Below are positions 7,459 to 16,087 of a DNA stretch of 48,099 nt, piece by piece. Where the stretch lies: contig CAZSSB010000021.1 in assembly GCA_964609245.1 (NCBI GenBank), positions 1-48,099 on the forward strand, read 5' to 3'. The notes beneath the pieces were generated by a model. It was not told the origin of the DNA and searched no databases. It saw only the letters and a list, made by a program, of their open reading frames with translations. Numbering within the stretch: the first letter of the stretch is position 1; the number at the start of each line of letters is the position of its first letter. The translations under genes were made by a program, and so were the position numbers. This DNA is from JAFGCY01 sp964609245. Its GTDB lineage: Bacteria > 4484-113 > JAFGCY01.

Positions 7459-9081
7459 ATGACCGAGAAGCTGACGGCTGAACTGCTATCCACCATGACG
7501 CTTTCACGTCTCTACGAGTTGGCGCGCGAACACAGCATCAAGAACCCGCGCAAGTACAAGAAGGCGGAGCTGGTGGAGAAGATCCTCAGCGCCGTACCCG
7601 CCGAGGCCGAGACACGGCCGGCTGCGGCGGAGAGTGGCGGTGAGGAGCCTGCCGGCGCGTCGGCCGCCGCGCCCGCGGAGGCGCGTCCGGCAGAGGGCTC
7701 CGGCGGGGAGAAGCCGGCCTATGGGGCGGATTTCACGCCGCCCAGCCAGCAGGAGGAGAGCGACTACATCGAGGACGAGCAGGAGCAGAGCGATGCGACG
7801 GAACTGGCAGGACGACCGTCGGAACGCGGCGCCTATCCATCCAGCCAGCTGACCGGTTCACGCTCCCAGCGCCGCCAGTTGCGCTACGAGGATCGCGGAC
7901 GAGGCCGGGAACGTCCGGATCGCGAGCGGGGCGGGCTCTCGGCGGGGGCCTCGCGCGATCTGGAGAATGCGGCCCTGGCCAAGGGTGTGCTGGAGATCAT
8001 CGAGGACGCCAACTACGGGTTCATCCGCCAGCGGCAGTTCCGCCTCGGCGATGACGACATCTACGTCTCGATGAGCCAGATCAAGAAATTCGGCCTGCGC
8101 ACCGGCGACGTGGTGGAAGGCTATGTCCGCCAGCCGCGCGAGCAGGAGCGCTACCAGAGCCTGGTCAAGATCGAGCGCATCAACGATGTGCCCTTCGAGG
8201 AGCAAACGCAGCGGATCAACTTCGCCAAGCTGACGCCGATCTACCCCAACCAGCGACTGCTGCTGGAGACCGATGAGAAGGAGCTCAGCACGCGGCTGAT
8301 CGACCTGTTCTGCCCGATCGGGCGTGGGACGCGCGGCATCATCGTGGCCAAGCCCAAGGCCGGCAAGACGATCATGCTCAAGAAGATCGCCAACGCGATC
8401 GCGTCCAACCACGAAGACGTCGAGCTGATCGCGCTGCTGATCGATGAGCGCCCGGAGGAGGTCACCGATTTCGAGCGCAACATCAAGGGTGAGGTGATCT
8501 CCTCGACCTTCGACGAGAAGCCGGAGAACCACATCCAGACGGCGGAGCTGGTGATCGAGTACGCCAAGCGGCGCGTCGAGCAGGGCCGGGACGTGATGGT
8601 GCTGCTCGACAGCCTGACCAGGCTGGCGCGGGCCTATAACCTCACGTGCCCGCCGAGCGGCAAGACACTCAGCGGCGGGCTGGACCCGAACAGCCTCTAC
8701 AAGCCCAAGCGCTTCCTCGGCGCGGCCCGCAAGATCGAGAACGGCGGCAGCCTGACGATTCTGTGCACCGCGCTGGTGGAGACCGGCAGTCGACTGGACG
8801 ACATCATCTTCGAGGAGTTCAAGGGCACCGCCAACATGGAGCTGCACCTCAGTCGCGAGCTGGCTGACAAGCGGATCTTCCCCAGCGTCGACATCATCAA
8901 GAGCGGTACTCGCCACGAGGAGCTGCTCTACAACGGCGACGAACTGGACGTGGTCTGGCGGCTCAGAAAGATGGTGGCGGACATGGATGAGGCCGAGCGG
9001 ATGAACCGCCTGATCACGCGGATGTATCAGACCGCCAGCAACCTCGAGCTGATGATGATCATCCAGCGCGCCACCGAATAG
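7459..9081 (+). CDS. rho: Transcription termination factor Rho
   Basis: Rho is the hexameric RNA helicase that ends transcription. The 540-residue protein has the Rho N-terminal helix domain (about 1-45, LSRLYELAREHSIKNPRKYKK). A charged low-complexity insert follows at about 46-165, rich in Glu, Ala and then Arg/Gly. Next is the cold-shock-like RNA-binding domain (GVLEIIEDANYGFIR onward). The ATPase core has the P-loop KPKAGKT near residue 300 and Walker B VMVLLDSLTRLARAYN. The insert resembles those of Rho from high-GC Actinobacteria, where it adds RNA affinity; its role here is inferred. AGAGGG lies just ahead of the ATG. The long leader suggests feedback control. Confidence 0.97.
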   Translation: MTEKLTAELLSTMTLSRLYELAREHSIKNPRKYKKAELVEKILSAVPAEAETRPAAAESGGEEPAGASAAAPAEARPAEGSGGEKPAYGADFTPPSQQEESDYIEDEQEQSDATELAGRPSERGAYPSSQLTGSRSQRRQLRYEDRGRGRERPDRERGGLSAGASRDLENAALAKGVLEIIEDANYGFIRQRQFRLGDDDIYVSMSQIKKFGLRTGDVVEGYVRQPREQERYQSLVKIERINDVPFEEQTQRINFAKLTPIYPNQRLLLETDEKELSTRLIDLFCPIGRGTRGIIVAKPKAGKTIMLKKIANAIASNHEDVELIALLIDERPEEVTDFERNIKGEVISSTFDEKPENHIQTAELVIEYAKRRVEQGRDVMVLLDSLTRLARAYNLTCPPSGKTLSGGLDPNSLYKPKRFLGAARKIENGGSLTILCTALVETGSRLDDIIFEEFKGTANMELHLSRELADKRIFPSVDIIKSGTRHEELLYNGDELDVVWRLRKMVADMDEAERMNRLITRMYQTASNLELMMIIQRATE

Positions 9082-9154
9082 CGGGCGGCAATCACATCCG
9101 AGCCGAGACCAGCCTTACGCCGGGATCAATCCGCGCTCTGGCCCCGTGCGGCGA

Positions 9155-9160
9155 TATAAT
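9155..9160 (+). promoter_or_regulatory. -10 box TATAAT of the HD-GYP-like operon
   Basis: TATAAT lies 36 bases before the GTG start at 9196. It leaves a short leader of about 28 bases ending in GGAATGAAGG directly ahead of the GTG. Confidence 0.6.
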
Positions 9161-9195
9161 GAACCAGTTCGATTCGTTTCTGGACGGAATGAAGG

Positions 9196-10416
9196 GTGTC
9201 TCAACCGCAACTTGTCCGCGTGGATGACCTCCAGCCCGGAGACCAGCTGGGACGCGACATCATGGTCAGTGATTTCGTGATGTTGCGGCGCGGAACGGTG
9301 CTGACCGCAGCCCATATCGCGCGGATCAAGCGTCTCCGTCTGGAGGAAGTGCTGATCGAGCTGCCCGGTCCGGGAGAGCTGCAGCTGGACATCTCCCCCG
9401 TCGAACTCGACGCCCGGTCGCTGGCCGACGACGAGCAGCCGACGTGGATGTCGCAGGCCACCTTCAGCCAGCCCGTACCGTTGCCGGAGCTGGGCGCCGC
9501 CGAACGCCTGCTGTTCGCCAGAAAGCAGGAGATTCGCACCGAAGCTGGGCTGGAGCCTTGTATCGATCCGGAGCGCGAAGCGGAACTGACCAAAGGCGTT
9601 CATGCCACGTTTATCGCGTCAGCTGTTAGCGGCGAGGTCGACCTCGATAGGCTGGGGGAACTGGCCGACCAGCTGTCGGAGGGGCTTCAGACCTCCAACG
9701 GCCGCTATGTCGGATTCACTGATGTGGAGCAATACGGGCAGGTGCTGGCGGCCCGCAGCGTGTTGTCTTCGAAGATCTACAGCTTCTCGGGATTCGCCAA
9801 CGGTCAGTACCCCATGCAGGAGCAGCTGCGTGGCCACCTGGCACTGGCGAACGGCTTCGCCCTGATGCCCGCGAGCCTGTCGGAGTCGGGACTGGCCGGT
9901 GTCTGGAAGGACAAGGAAGCACTCAGCCAGGGTCTGCTGAGATACTACGGGTGGCTCCGCCAGCAGGGCTTCGGTGACGACGATGCGCTCGAGCAACAGC
10001 TTTCTTGCCTTGAGCGCCACGACGGCAGCGGTCTGCCACGCGGCCTGAGCGGCGACGAGATTCCACAGCTCAGCCAGAACTGGTCGTTGGCCTGGCACTA
10101 CAGCGGCCAGCTGCTGAGCGTGCCTTCGCGTCCGCGGGTCAGCCCCCATCAGGCGGCAGTCGGCCTCGTTCAGCAGTCCGGGCGGGCGTTCTCCGGCGCC
10201 GCCGTGAATGGCTTTCTGCGCAGGATCGGCTACTACCCGGTCGGCTCGCTGGTGGAATTGAGTGACGACAGGCTGGGGCTGGTCGTTCAGCAGAACCGGC
10301 AGGCGTTGCTGAAGCCCGTGGTGCGGATCGTCGACAGCGACGGCAAGGTTGGCAAGGTTCTCGACCTCCAACAGGAAAGCCGGGTATTCCTCTCGCGCCA
10401 GGTGATGGAGTACTAG
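9196..10416 (+). CDS. Degenerate HD-GYP domain protein
   Basis: The 406-residue protein has the two-part layout of HD-GYP proteins. An N-terminal module (residues 1-58, DLQPGDQLGRDIMVSDFVML) is typical of c-di-GMP phosphodiesterases of this class. The C-terminal half shows LERHDGSGLPRGLSGDEI where active members have HHE-x-x-DGSGYPRGL, and it closes with YYPVGSLVELSDDRLGLVV. The first His of the HHE motif is replaced, GYP reads GLP, and I find no intact HD metal pair in the middle of the protein. It is probably enzymatically inactive and may act as a c-di-GMP sensor or scaffold; this is inference. An in-frame stop at 9190 forces the GTG start. The next gene begins one base after its stop. Confidence 0.75.
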   Translation: MSQPQLVRVDDLQPGDQLGRDIMVSDFVMLRRGTVLTAAHIARIKRLRLEEVLIELPGPGELQLDISPVELDARSLADDEQPTWMSQATFSQPVPLPELGAAERLLFARKQEIRTEAGLEPCIDPEREAELTKGVHATFIASAVSGEVDLDRLGELADQLSEGLQTSNGRYVGFTDVEQYGQVLAARSVLSSKIYSFSGFANGQYPMQEQLRGHLALANGFALMPASLSESGLAGVWKDKEALSQGLLRYYGWLRQQGFGDDDALEQQLSCLERHDGSGLPRGLSGDEIPQLSQNWSLAWHYSGQLLSVPSRPRVSPHQAAVGLVQQSGRAFSGAAVNGFLRRIGYYPVGSLVELSDDRLGLVVQQNRQALLKPVVRIVDSDGKVGKVLDLQQESRVFLSRQVMEY

Positions 10417-10417
10417 G

Positions 10418-11158
10418 ATGCACGCGGTGGTGGCGGCGGGGGGGATTGCGTCAGACGGGCTGCGGGCGATGGGCGTCGAGCGGGTGCCATTGCTGCGGGT
10501 CGGAGGTGAGACCATTCTCAGTCGGACCTGCCGGCAGCTGCTGGCCGGCGGGTGCGAGGCCGTGCACGTTCTGGCGCCGGATGAGGTCCCGCTGCCGGAG
10601 CATTCCGCAGTCAGGCGGGCCCATTACTCGGGCGCGGTGGTGGAGGATCTACTGGCCTGCGTGGCCACCGCGACCGCGGGTGATGCAGTGCTGGTCGCCG
10701 GCGGCGACATGCCGCTGCTCAGCAGCGAAGCCGTTGCGGCCCTGGCGGCGGCGGGGCAGCGCGGCGCAGTGGACCTCGTATACCCGATCGTGGCCCGCTC
10801 GCTCATCGAGCAGCGCTTCGCCGGCAGCCGGCGCACGTATCTGCGGCTGCGCGACGGTGTGTATACCGGCGGCAATGTGTTCTGGCTCAGGCGCGATTGG
10901 CTGCTGGGGCAGGGCCCGCTGCTGCGCGAGCTCTTCGAGCAGCGCAAGGACGTGCTGGCGATGGCGCGGCGGTTCGGCCTGCTCTTCTTCCTGCGCGTGC
11001 TGACCGGCTGGGCCAGTCTGCGCTACCTGGAGCACCACCTCGGCCACGTGGTGGGCGGCAGGCTGTGCGCCGCGGTTCTGCCCTACCCGGAGATCGCCGC
11101 CGATCTGGACAAGGTGGCTGATCTGGAGACCTTTGCGGCCCACCTTGACCAATGGTAG
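10418..11158 (+). CDS. MobA-like nucleotidyltransferase family protein
   Basis: The 246-residue protein belongs to the NTP-transferase superfamily that includes MobA, IspD and GlmU. It begins with VVAAGGIASDGL, a degenerate form of the LAGG-x-GxR nucleotide loop in which the usual G-x-G-x-R is missing. VLVAGGDMPLLSSE near residue 90-103 matches the metal-binding D-x-P/D-M-P-L motif. A C-terminal helical region follows (FFLRVLTGWASLRYLE) and the end again looks like the family. The weak glycine loop makes catalytic activity uncertain. The substrate could be a cofactor or sugar precursor. The ATG starts one base after the stop of the HD-GYP-like gene, so the two are almost surely translationally coupled and functionally linked. 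Confidence 0.75.
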   Translation: MHAVVAAGGIASDGLRAMGVERVPLLRVGGETILSRTCRQLLAGGCEAVHVLAPDEVPLPEHSAVRRAHYSGAVVEDLLACVATATAGDAVLVAGGDMPLLSSEAVAALAAAGQRGAVDLVYPIVARSLIEQRFAGSRRTYLRLRDGVYTGGNVFWLRRDWLLGQGPLLRELFEQRKDVLAMARRFGLLFFLRVLTGWASLRYLEHHLGHVVGGRLCAAVLPYPEIAADLDKVADLETFAAHLDQW

Positions 11159-11273
11159 TCTTGATACACCTGTATCGCGGGCCGGTGACACGGTGCGAGC
11201 CCGCAGCCAGTATGTCGTAGCCAGGCGGCCTGGTCGGCGCACGAGTCAGGAGTCATGCAATGAACACCCGGCA

Positions 11274-11279
11274 TATAAT
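11274..11279 (+). promoter_or_regulatory. -10 box TATAAT of the 11305 gene
   Basis: TATAAT is followed by a leader of about 19 bases that contains GGAGGAGAG just before the ATG at 11305. It is a good example of the short-leader, strong-ribosome-site pattern used for exported proteins here. Confidence 0.7.
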
Positions 11280-11304
11280 GGTGCGTCGATAACGGAGGAG
11301 AGTT

Positions 11305-12405
11305 ATGCATAGAGCGGCAGTCCTTGTCATGGTGATCGTGTTGAGCTGGGTAGCCCCGGCTCTCGCGAATGAACTTGAAGTGCAGTGGACCGGCGACGAG
11401 GCGGAGAGCTTCGAGTACCTGACCGACCATGCGCACTTCACGGTCTTCTACTCGCCCGAGGACTGGCCGGACGTGCTGTGCTCCGAGGTGCAGTTCTACG
11501 CGCGCCGCTTCGGCGATACGGAGAACATCTTCGGGACGGTGGTTGTCTACGGCCCGCCGGAAGACACCGGCGAGTTCCGAGGAGGCTCACGCGAGCATCG
11601 TCTGTCGGTGCTGGCGCGCAACCAGTTCATGCTGGCTGATGTTCCGGAGGACGGCGGCTGGATCACCGTCGGTGTGGCACCGGTCGCGGTCGGCAGTGAG
11701 TTCGCGGTCGCGGTGTACACCTACAGCAACGAGGATCGGGGAGTGGAGTTGGGCCTGGCGGCAACGACGGGGGAAAGCTCCCAGTCCGGGACGTTCCGCA
11801 TGACCAAGGTAAAGACCCCGGATGAGATCACCACGACCGACCACTACACCTGGCGCGGTGGCAACATGGACTGGATGATCCGTGCCCGCGTCAGTTCGAC
11901 CGTCTCACCGGACGACGTAGTTGACGCAAGCGCAATCGAGGGCCCGGACTACGCCTACCTCGATGATGGCACCGCCGAGGGCTTCTACACCAGTCAGAAG
12001 AACGGTCCGCTGGTCCGCTTCACCAATGCCGGCAGCCGGGTGGTGGACGAGGTCTACGTGCATGCCCACCTGGTCGGCGACTGGTTTGAAACCGATCGTG
12101 CCGCCTCGGTCTATCTGCTGGATCGGGATCTGAGGATCCTGCAGCGCAAGCGGCTGAAGTACAGCAACTACGCGACGGAGCCATCCTGGGGCCTCGTCGA
12201 TTTCGACAGCATCACGGTGACCGCCGACTTCTACGTGCTCGTCGAACCGATCAGCAGGCCCGACGTGCAGATGATGATCGGTTGCGACGAATCCGGTGAG
12301 AATCTCGGCAGCCAGTGGGGCACCGCCGGCTCGGTGCTGGCCTGGGGCAGCGAAGCGCCGGAGGAAAGCGCGAACTGGATGGTGCGCGTCCACTACGAGC
12401 AGTAG
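11305..12405 (+). CDS. Secreted protein of unknown function
   Basis: The 366-residue protein has a signal peptide (VLVMVIVLSWVAPALA, cut after residue 22). The rest is rich in alternating hydrophobic and polar residues and aromatic pairs, as in beta-sandwich extracellular domains. The last part (residues about 215-366) contains FTNAGSRVVDEVYVHAHL, YLLDRDLRILQRK and ANWMVRVHYEQ, which read like a jelly-roll or carbohydrate-binding type domain. Only one Cys remains in the C-terminal half (GCDESG). I do not recognise a family. It has its own promoter and a strong GGAGGAGAG site, and it is followed by a structured intergenic region rather than by another operon gene. Confidence 0.7.
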   Translation: MHRAAVLVMVIVLSWVAPALANELEVQWTGDEAESFEYLTDHAHFTVFYSPEDWPDVLCSEVQFYARRFGDTENIFGTVVVYGPPEDTGEFRGGSREHRLSVLARNQFMLADVPEDGGWITVGVAPVAVGSEFAVAVYTYSNEDRGVELGLAATTGESSQSGTFRMTKVKTPDEITTTDHYTWRGGNMDWMIRARVSSTVSPDDVVDASAIEGPDYAYLDDGTAEGFYTSQKNGPLVRFTNAGSRVVDEVYVHAHLVGDWFETDRAASVYLLDRDLRILQRKRLKYSNYATEPSWGLVDFDSITVTADFYVLVEPISRPDVQMMIGCDESGENLGSQWGTAGSVLAWGSEAPEESANWMVRVHYEQ

Positions 12406-12438
12406 GCGAGCGCGGCTTGTGCGCCGGCGCCAATCGGG

Positions 12439-12444
12439 TACAAT
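12439..12444 (+). promoter_or_regulatory. -10 box TACAAT ahead of a structured intergenic region
   Basis: TACAAT occurs 34 bases after the preceding stop codon and about 280 bases before leuS. No open reading frame starts close behind it; instead three hairpins follow. Confidence 0.45.
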
Positions 12445-12450
12445 AGGTCA

Positions 12451-12565
12451 CCCGAGTTGCGGTGCGGGACGGAAAGACGCTGCACCGCGCAAGGACAGTG
12501 CGATGGTGAGGCACGGAGGTACAGCTCACAGCTGGAGCCTGGTCCGCCCCGCGTAGGCGGGGCTC
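12451..12565 (+). ncRNA. Candidate structured RNA between the 11305 gene and leuS
   Basis: Starting six bases after a TACAAT box, this stretch can form three hairpins in a row. The first is GCGGTGC (12459-12465) with GCACCGC (12482-12488), closing a 16-base purine-rich loop GGGACGGAAAGACGCT; it can be extended by TTGC/GCAA across a bulge. The second is GTGAG (12506-12510) with CTCAC (12525-12529). The third is GCCCCGC-GTAG-GCGGGGC at 12546-12563. No start codon with a ribosome site opens a plausible protein here. It could be a small RNA or part of a long leuS leader. It does not match SRP RNA, tmRNA, RNase P or the riboswitch classes I know. The rest of the gap to 12722 holds a possible leuS promoter (TGTAAT near 12640). 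Confidence 0.35.
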
Positions 12566-12722
12566 ACGCACGCGCACCGGGATGGAGCTGCCCCACATCC
12601 CGCCTGATTGTCCGATCCCCGGCACGATCACGGCATTTCTGGTGTAATCGAGCATCCCGGTGGAGCGTTTGCCCGGGCAGCCGCCCGGCAGGTGGGGCAA
12701 TCCAGCAAACCAGGACATCGAG

Positions 12723-15284
12723 ATGAGCGAGCAAGCGACACACAAAGCAGGCCAGCCGCGGATGAGCGAGCGCTATGACTTCCACGCGGTCGAGGCGCGC
12801 TGGCAGCAGGTCTGGGAGGACCGCGGGACCTTCGAAGCGCCGGACGACGATCCCCGACGCAAGCTGTACGTGCTGCAGATGTTTCCTTATCCGTCGGGTG
12901 AGCTGCACGCCGGACACATTCGCAACTACGTGATCGGCGATGCCGTGGCCCGCTTCTGGCGCATGCACGACTTCAATGTCATGCACCCGATGGGTTTCGA
13001 CTCCTTCGGGCTGCCCGCCGAGCAGGCGGCGATCGACCGCGGAGTCCAGCCCGCGGACTGGATTGAGCACTGCGTCAGCAACAGCCGGCGGCAGTTCAAG
13101 CGCTACGGTTTCTCCTTCGACTGGTCCCGTGAAGTGGTCACCAGCGATCCGGCCTACTACCGCTGGACCCAGTGGCTGTTCCTCAGGTTCTACGAGATGG
13201 GCCTGATCTATCGCAAGGAGGTCGAGGTCAACTGGTGCCCGGAGCACGGTGTGCTGGCCAACGACGAGGTCAAGGAAGGATGCTGCTGGCGCTGCGAGTC
13301 GCCGGTGGTCAAGAAGAAGATGGCGCAGTGGAACATGCGCACCTCGCAGTACGCCCAGCGGCTGCTGGACGGACTGGAACTGATTCCGGGCTGGACCGAG
13401 GGCGTGCGCACCATGCAGCGCAACTGGATCGGACGCAGCGAAGGCACCGAAATCGTGTTTGACGTGCCGGCGCTGCACGGCAAGCTGCCCGGGGAGCTGG
13501 AGGCGCAACTGGCCGTATTCACGACGCGGGTGGACACCATCTTCGGCTGCACCTTCATGGCGATCGCTCCGGACCACCCGCTGGCCGAGTACCTCGCCGC
13601 CGCGGGTGCCACCAGCGCCGAGCTGCGGAAGTTCGCGGAGGAGAGCGCGCGGGAGGACGTGCAGTACACGGTGGCCGAGGAGAAGCCCAAGCGTGGCTTG
13701 AGGCTGGGCGTGGATTGCGTCAACCCGTTCAACGGCGAGGAAATCCCGATCTTCGCCGTCAACTACGTGGTCAGCGATTTCGGCACTGGCGCGGTGATGG
13801 CCGTTCCGGCCCACGACACCCGCGATCACGCCTTCGCCCGCGAGTACGATCTGGTGATCCGCCAGTCGATCGCGCCCGCCGAGGGCGACCTGGCGGCGCC
13901 GATCGAAGCCGCGGCCTACGCGGAGAAGGGCGTCTGCGTCAACTCCGGCCCATACGACGGTTTGGACTTCGCGCGGGCCAAGGAAGCGATGGACGAGTGG
14001 CTGGCGGGCGAAGGTCTGGGCGGCGCGGCGGTGCAGTACCGGCTACGTGACTGGAATATGGGCCGCCAGCGGTTCTGGGGCGCACCGATCCCGATGGTCT
14101 ACTGCGAGCAGTGCGGCTGGCAGCCGGTGCCGCCGGATCAGCTGCCGGTGCGCCTGCCGGAGCAGGCCGACTACAGCGATATCCGCGTCAGTCCGCTGGC
14201 CAATGACGAGCAGTGGCAGCGGGCCACCTGCCCGGCCTGCGACGGGCCTGCGCGGCGCGACACGGACACCATGACGACGTTCATGTGCAGCGCCTGGTAC
14301 TTCCTGCGCTTCTGCGATCCGCACAACGATCGGGCTCCGTTTGATGCCGAGAAGGCCCAGGCGTGGCTGCCGGTCGACTACTACGTGGGCGGCAAGGAGC
14401 ACGCGGTGGGGCACCTGCTTTACAGCCGCTTCGTCACCCAGGCGCTCTGCGATGACGGGATGCTGGCGTTGAGCAAGCCCGATCACGAGCAGCGGTTGCC
14501 GGAGCTTGCCGACGAGCCGTTCCGGCGGCTGTTCAACCAGGGCATCGTTTACAAGGACGGCGCCAAGATGAGCAAGAGCCGTGGTAACGTAGTCAGCGCT
14601 GACGAGTTGGCCGAGCAGTACGGCGCGGATACGGCACGGCTGTTCGCCTTTTTCGGCGGCCCCGCCGAGCAGGACCTGGAATGGACGACCAGCGGGGTCG
14701 AGGGCTGCCATCGGTTCCTCAAGCGGGTCTGGCGGCTGGCCCGCGAAGTGCAGGCCGCGCGCAGTGATCTGGACCATTGCGACGACCACTGCGAGGCCGC
14801 GGTGCGCGCTGCCCACGCCGCAGTCGCCGGCGTGACAGAGGACATCCGAAACTGGCGCTTCAACACCGCGGTGGCCAAGCTGATGGAGTTCCTCAACGCA
14901 CTGGAGGGTGAGTGGCAGCGGACGGGCGGCGAGGACAGCGGCGGGGCGTTCAGCTTCGCCATCCAGACGCTGGCGCCGCTGCTCAGCCCGTTTGCCCCGC
15001 ACATCGCCGAGGAGCTCTGGCAGCAGTTCGGTGGGCTGGGCCTCTGCTGCGACAGCGACTGGCCGATCCACGATCCGGACCTGCTGGTGGAGGAGACCGT
15101 GGAGCTGCCGGTCCAGGTCAACGGCAAGGTGCGCGGACGGATTACAGTCGCAACCGGTGCTGCCGAGGATGAGGTCATGGCAGCGGCGCTCAGCGACGAG
15201 CGCGTCAGGCAGTGGCTGGAGGGCAAGCAGCTGGTCAAGCAGATCTACGTGCCGGGCCGGATGATAACGTTGGTGGTGAAGTAG
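12723..15284 (+). CDS. leuS: Leucyl-tRNA synthetase
   Basis: LeuRS charges tRNA-Leu and proofreads it. The 853-residue product is of normal bacterial length. It has the class I HIGH motif as HAGHIRNY, the conserved HPMGFDSFGLPAEQAA block, an editing domain in the middle (TTRVDTIFGCTFMAIAPDH), a Cys-containing zinc-type segment (CEQCGWQPVPPDQLPV), and KMSKSRGNVV. I place the start at the ATG 12723, where CCAGGA lies eight bases upstream. An ATG at 12762 would also give a normal N-terminus (MSERYDFHAVEARWQ), and a GTG at 12660 is possible but lacks a ribosome site. The gene has an unusual 317-base upstream gap with hairpins. Confidence 0.97.
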   Translation: MSEQATHKAGQPRMSERYDFHAVEARWQQVWEDRGTFEAPDDDPRRKLYVLQMFPYPSGELHAGHIRNYVIGDAVARFWRMHDFNVMHPMGFDSFGLPAEQAAIDRGVQPADWIEHCVSNSRRQFKRYGFSFDWSREVVTSDPAYYRWTQWLFLRFYEMGLIYRKEVEVNWCPEHGVLANDEVKEGCCWRCESPVVKKKMAQWNMRTSQYAQRLLDGLELIPGWTEGVRTMQRNWIGRSEGTEIVFDVPALHGKLPGELEAQLAVFTTRVDTIFGCTFMAIAPDHPLAEYLAAAGATSAELRKFAEESAREDVQYTVAEEKPKRGLRLGVDCVNPFNGEEIPIFAVNYVVSDFGTGAVMAVPAHDTRDHAFAREYDLVIRQSIAPAEGDLAAPIEAAAYAEKGVCVNSGPYDGLDFARAKEAMDEWLAGEGLGGAAVQYRLRDWNMGRQRFWGAPIPMVYCEQCGWQPVPPDQLPVRLPEQADYSDIRVSPLANDEQWQRATCPACDGPARRDTDTMTTFMCSAWYFLRFCDPHNDRAPFDAEKAQAWLPVDYYVGGKEHAVGHLLYSRFVTQALCDDGMLALSKPDHEQRLPELADEPFRRLFNQGIVYKDGAKMSKSRGNVVSADELAEQYGADTARLFAFFGGPAEQDLEWTTSGVEGCHRFLKRVWRLAREVQAARSDLDHCDDHCEAAVRAAHAAVAGVTEDIRNWRFNTAVAKLMEFLNALEGEWQRTGGEDSGGAFSFAIQTLAPLLSPFAPHIAEELWQQFGGLGLCCDSDWPIHDPDLLVEETVELPVQVNGKVRGRITVATGAAEDEVMAAALSDERVRQWLEGKQLVKQIYVPGRMITLVVK

Positions 15285-15313
15285 AGCGGCTCTGCCCATT
15301 TGTCCGTCTGCGC

Positions 15314-15319
15314 TACAAT
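15314..15319 (+). promoter_or_regulatory. -10 box TACAAT of the mlaEFD operon
   Basis: TACAAT lies 30 bases after leuS. GGAGGA at 15331-15336 follows and belongs either to a TTG at 15338 or, less ideally spaced, to the ATG at 15356. One promoter appears to serve all three mla genes. Confidence 0.6.
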
Positions 15320-15355
15320 AGCCGCGAGGCGGAGGAATTGAAGTACCTGCAGGGC

Positions 15356-16087
15356 ATGCTTGAGTTCATCGGGGGCGTTACCATCCTGACGGGCAACGTG
15401 CTGCGGCTCCTGCTGCGCGGACGGCTGAATTTCTCGCTGCTGGTACAGCAGATGGCCGTGCTCGGCGTCAACTCGATTCCGATCTCGGTGCTGGTGTTGT
15501 GCTTTGCCAGCGCGGTATTCACGTACATCATCGCCGGCGAGCTGGTCGAGCGGGGGGCCGCGCACTGGACGGGCGGCCTGCTGATGATTGTGCTGCTGCG
15601 TGAGTTTATTCCGGTGTTCACCGGCATCGCGCTGGCGGGCAAAATCGGTGCACCGATTACCAGCGAGATTGGCACGATGAAGATCAGCGAGCAGATCGAC
15701 GCGCTCAAGGCGCTGTCAACCGATCCGGACTGGTATCTGACGCTGCCACGGGTGCTGGCGGGCATAATCATGATGCCGGTCGTTGCCGTCTTCTCGGGCT
15801 ATGCTGGCTGGTTCGCCGGCTACCTGACGGCTCATCGGGAAACCGACATCTCCTATCTGATGTTCAAGTCGAGCGTCAGTACGCTGGTCGACGTCAGTGA
15901 TTACGTCATGTGCGTGGTCAAGTGCGTGGTATTCAGCGCCGTGATCGTCCTGACGGCGTGCTACATGGGCTTCCGCGCGGAGGGCGGCGCCGCCGGCGTG
16001 GGACGGGCGGTCACCAACGGCGTGGTGGTCAACATCGTGCTGCTGTTTGTGTTCGACCTGTTGCTGACGATGGTGATGACGAAATGA
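15356..16087 (+). CDS. mlaE: MlaE-type lipid transport permease
   Basis: MlaE is the inner-membrane permease of the Mla/MCE lipid transporter. The 243-residue product has several membrane helices and the family signature: GGLLMIVLLREFIPVFTGIALAGKIGAPITSEIGTMKISEQIDALKALS covers the coupling region, shown here by its pieces REFIPV, GAPITSEIGTM and EQIDALKALS. It ends in a strongly hydrophobic helix (GVVVNIVLLFVFDLLLTMV). I chose the ATG at 15356 because the protein then begins like its relatives. A TTG at 15338 just behind GGAGGA is an alternative that adds six residues. The stop overlaps the mlaF start by four bases (ATGA). Confidence 0.9.
   Translation: MLEFIGGVTILTGNVLRLLLRGRLNFSLLVQQMAVLGVNSIPISVLVLCFASAVFTYIIAGELVERGAAHWTGGLLMIVLLREFIPVFTGIALAGKIGAPITSEIGTMKISEQIDALKALSTDPDWYLTLPRVLAGIIMMPVVAVFSGYAGWFAGYLTAHRETDISYLMFKSSVSTLVDVSDYVMCVVKCVVFSAVIVLTACYMGFRAEGGAAGVGRAVTNGVVVNIVLLFVFDLLLTMVMTK

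Noticed and set aside
7858..8916. Long minus-strand frame across rho
   Set aside because: It lies entirely antisense to the conserved Rho core and encodes no recognisable protein.
12546..12563. CCCCGC-GTAG-GCGGGG resembles the core of type I-E CRISPR repeats
   Set aside because: Only one copy exists, with no spacer array or cas genes in the window.
12451..12600. Signal recognition particle RNA in the gap before leuS
   Set aside because: The GGAA-type tetraloop with its conserved CAGG and AGCAG sides is missing; the resemblance at the 3-prime end is short.
15314..15340. TTG at 15338 as start of mlaE
   Set aside because: The ribosome site is only two bases away, which is too close; kept as an alternative to the ATG at 15356.
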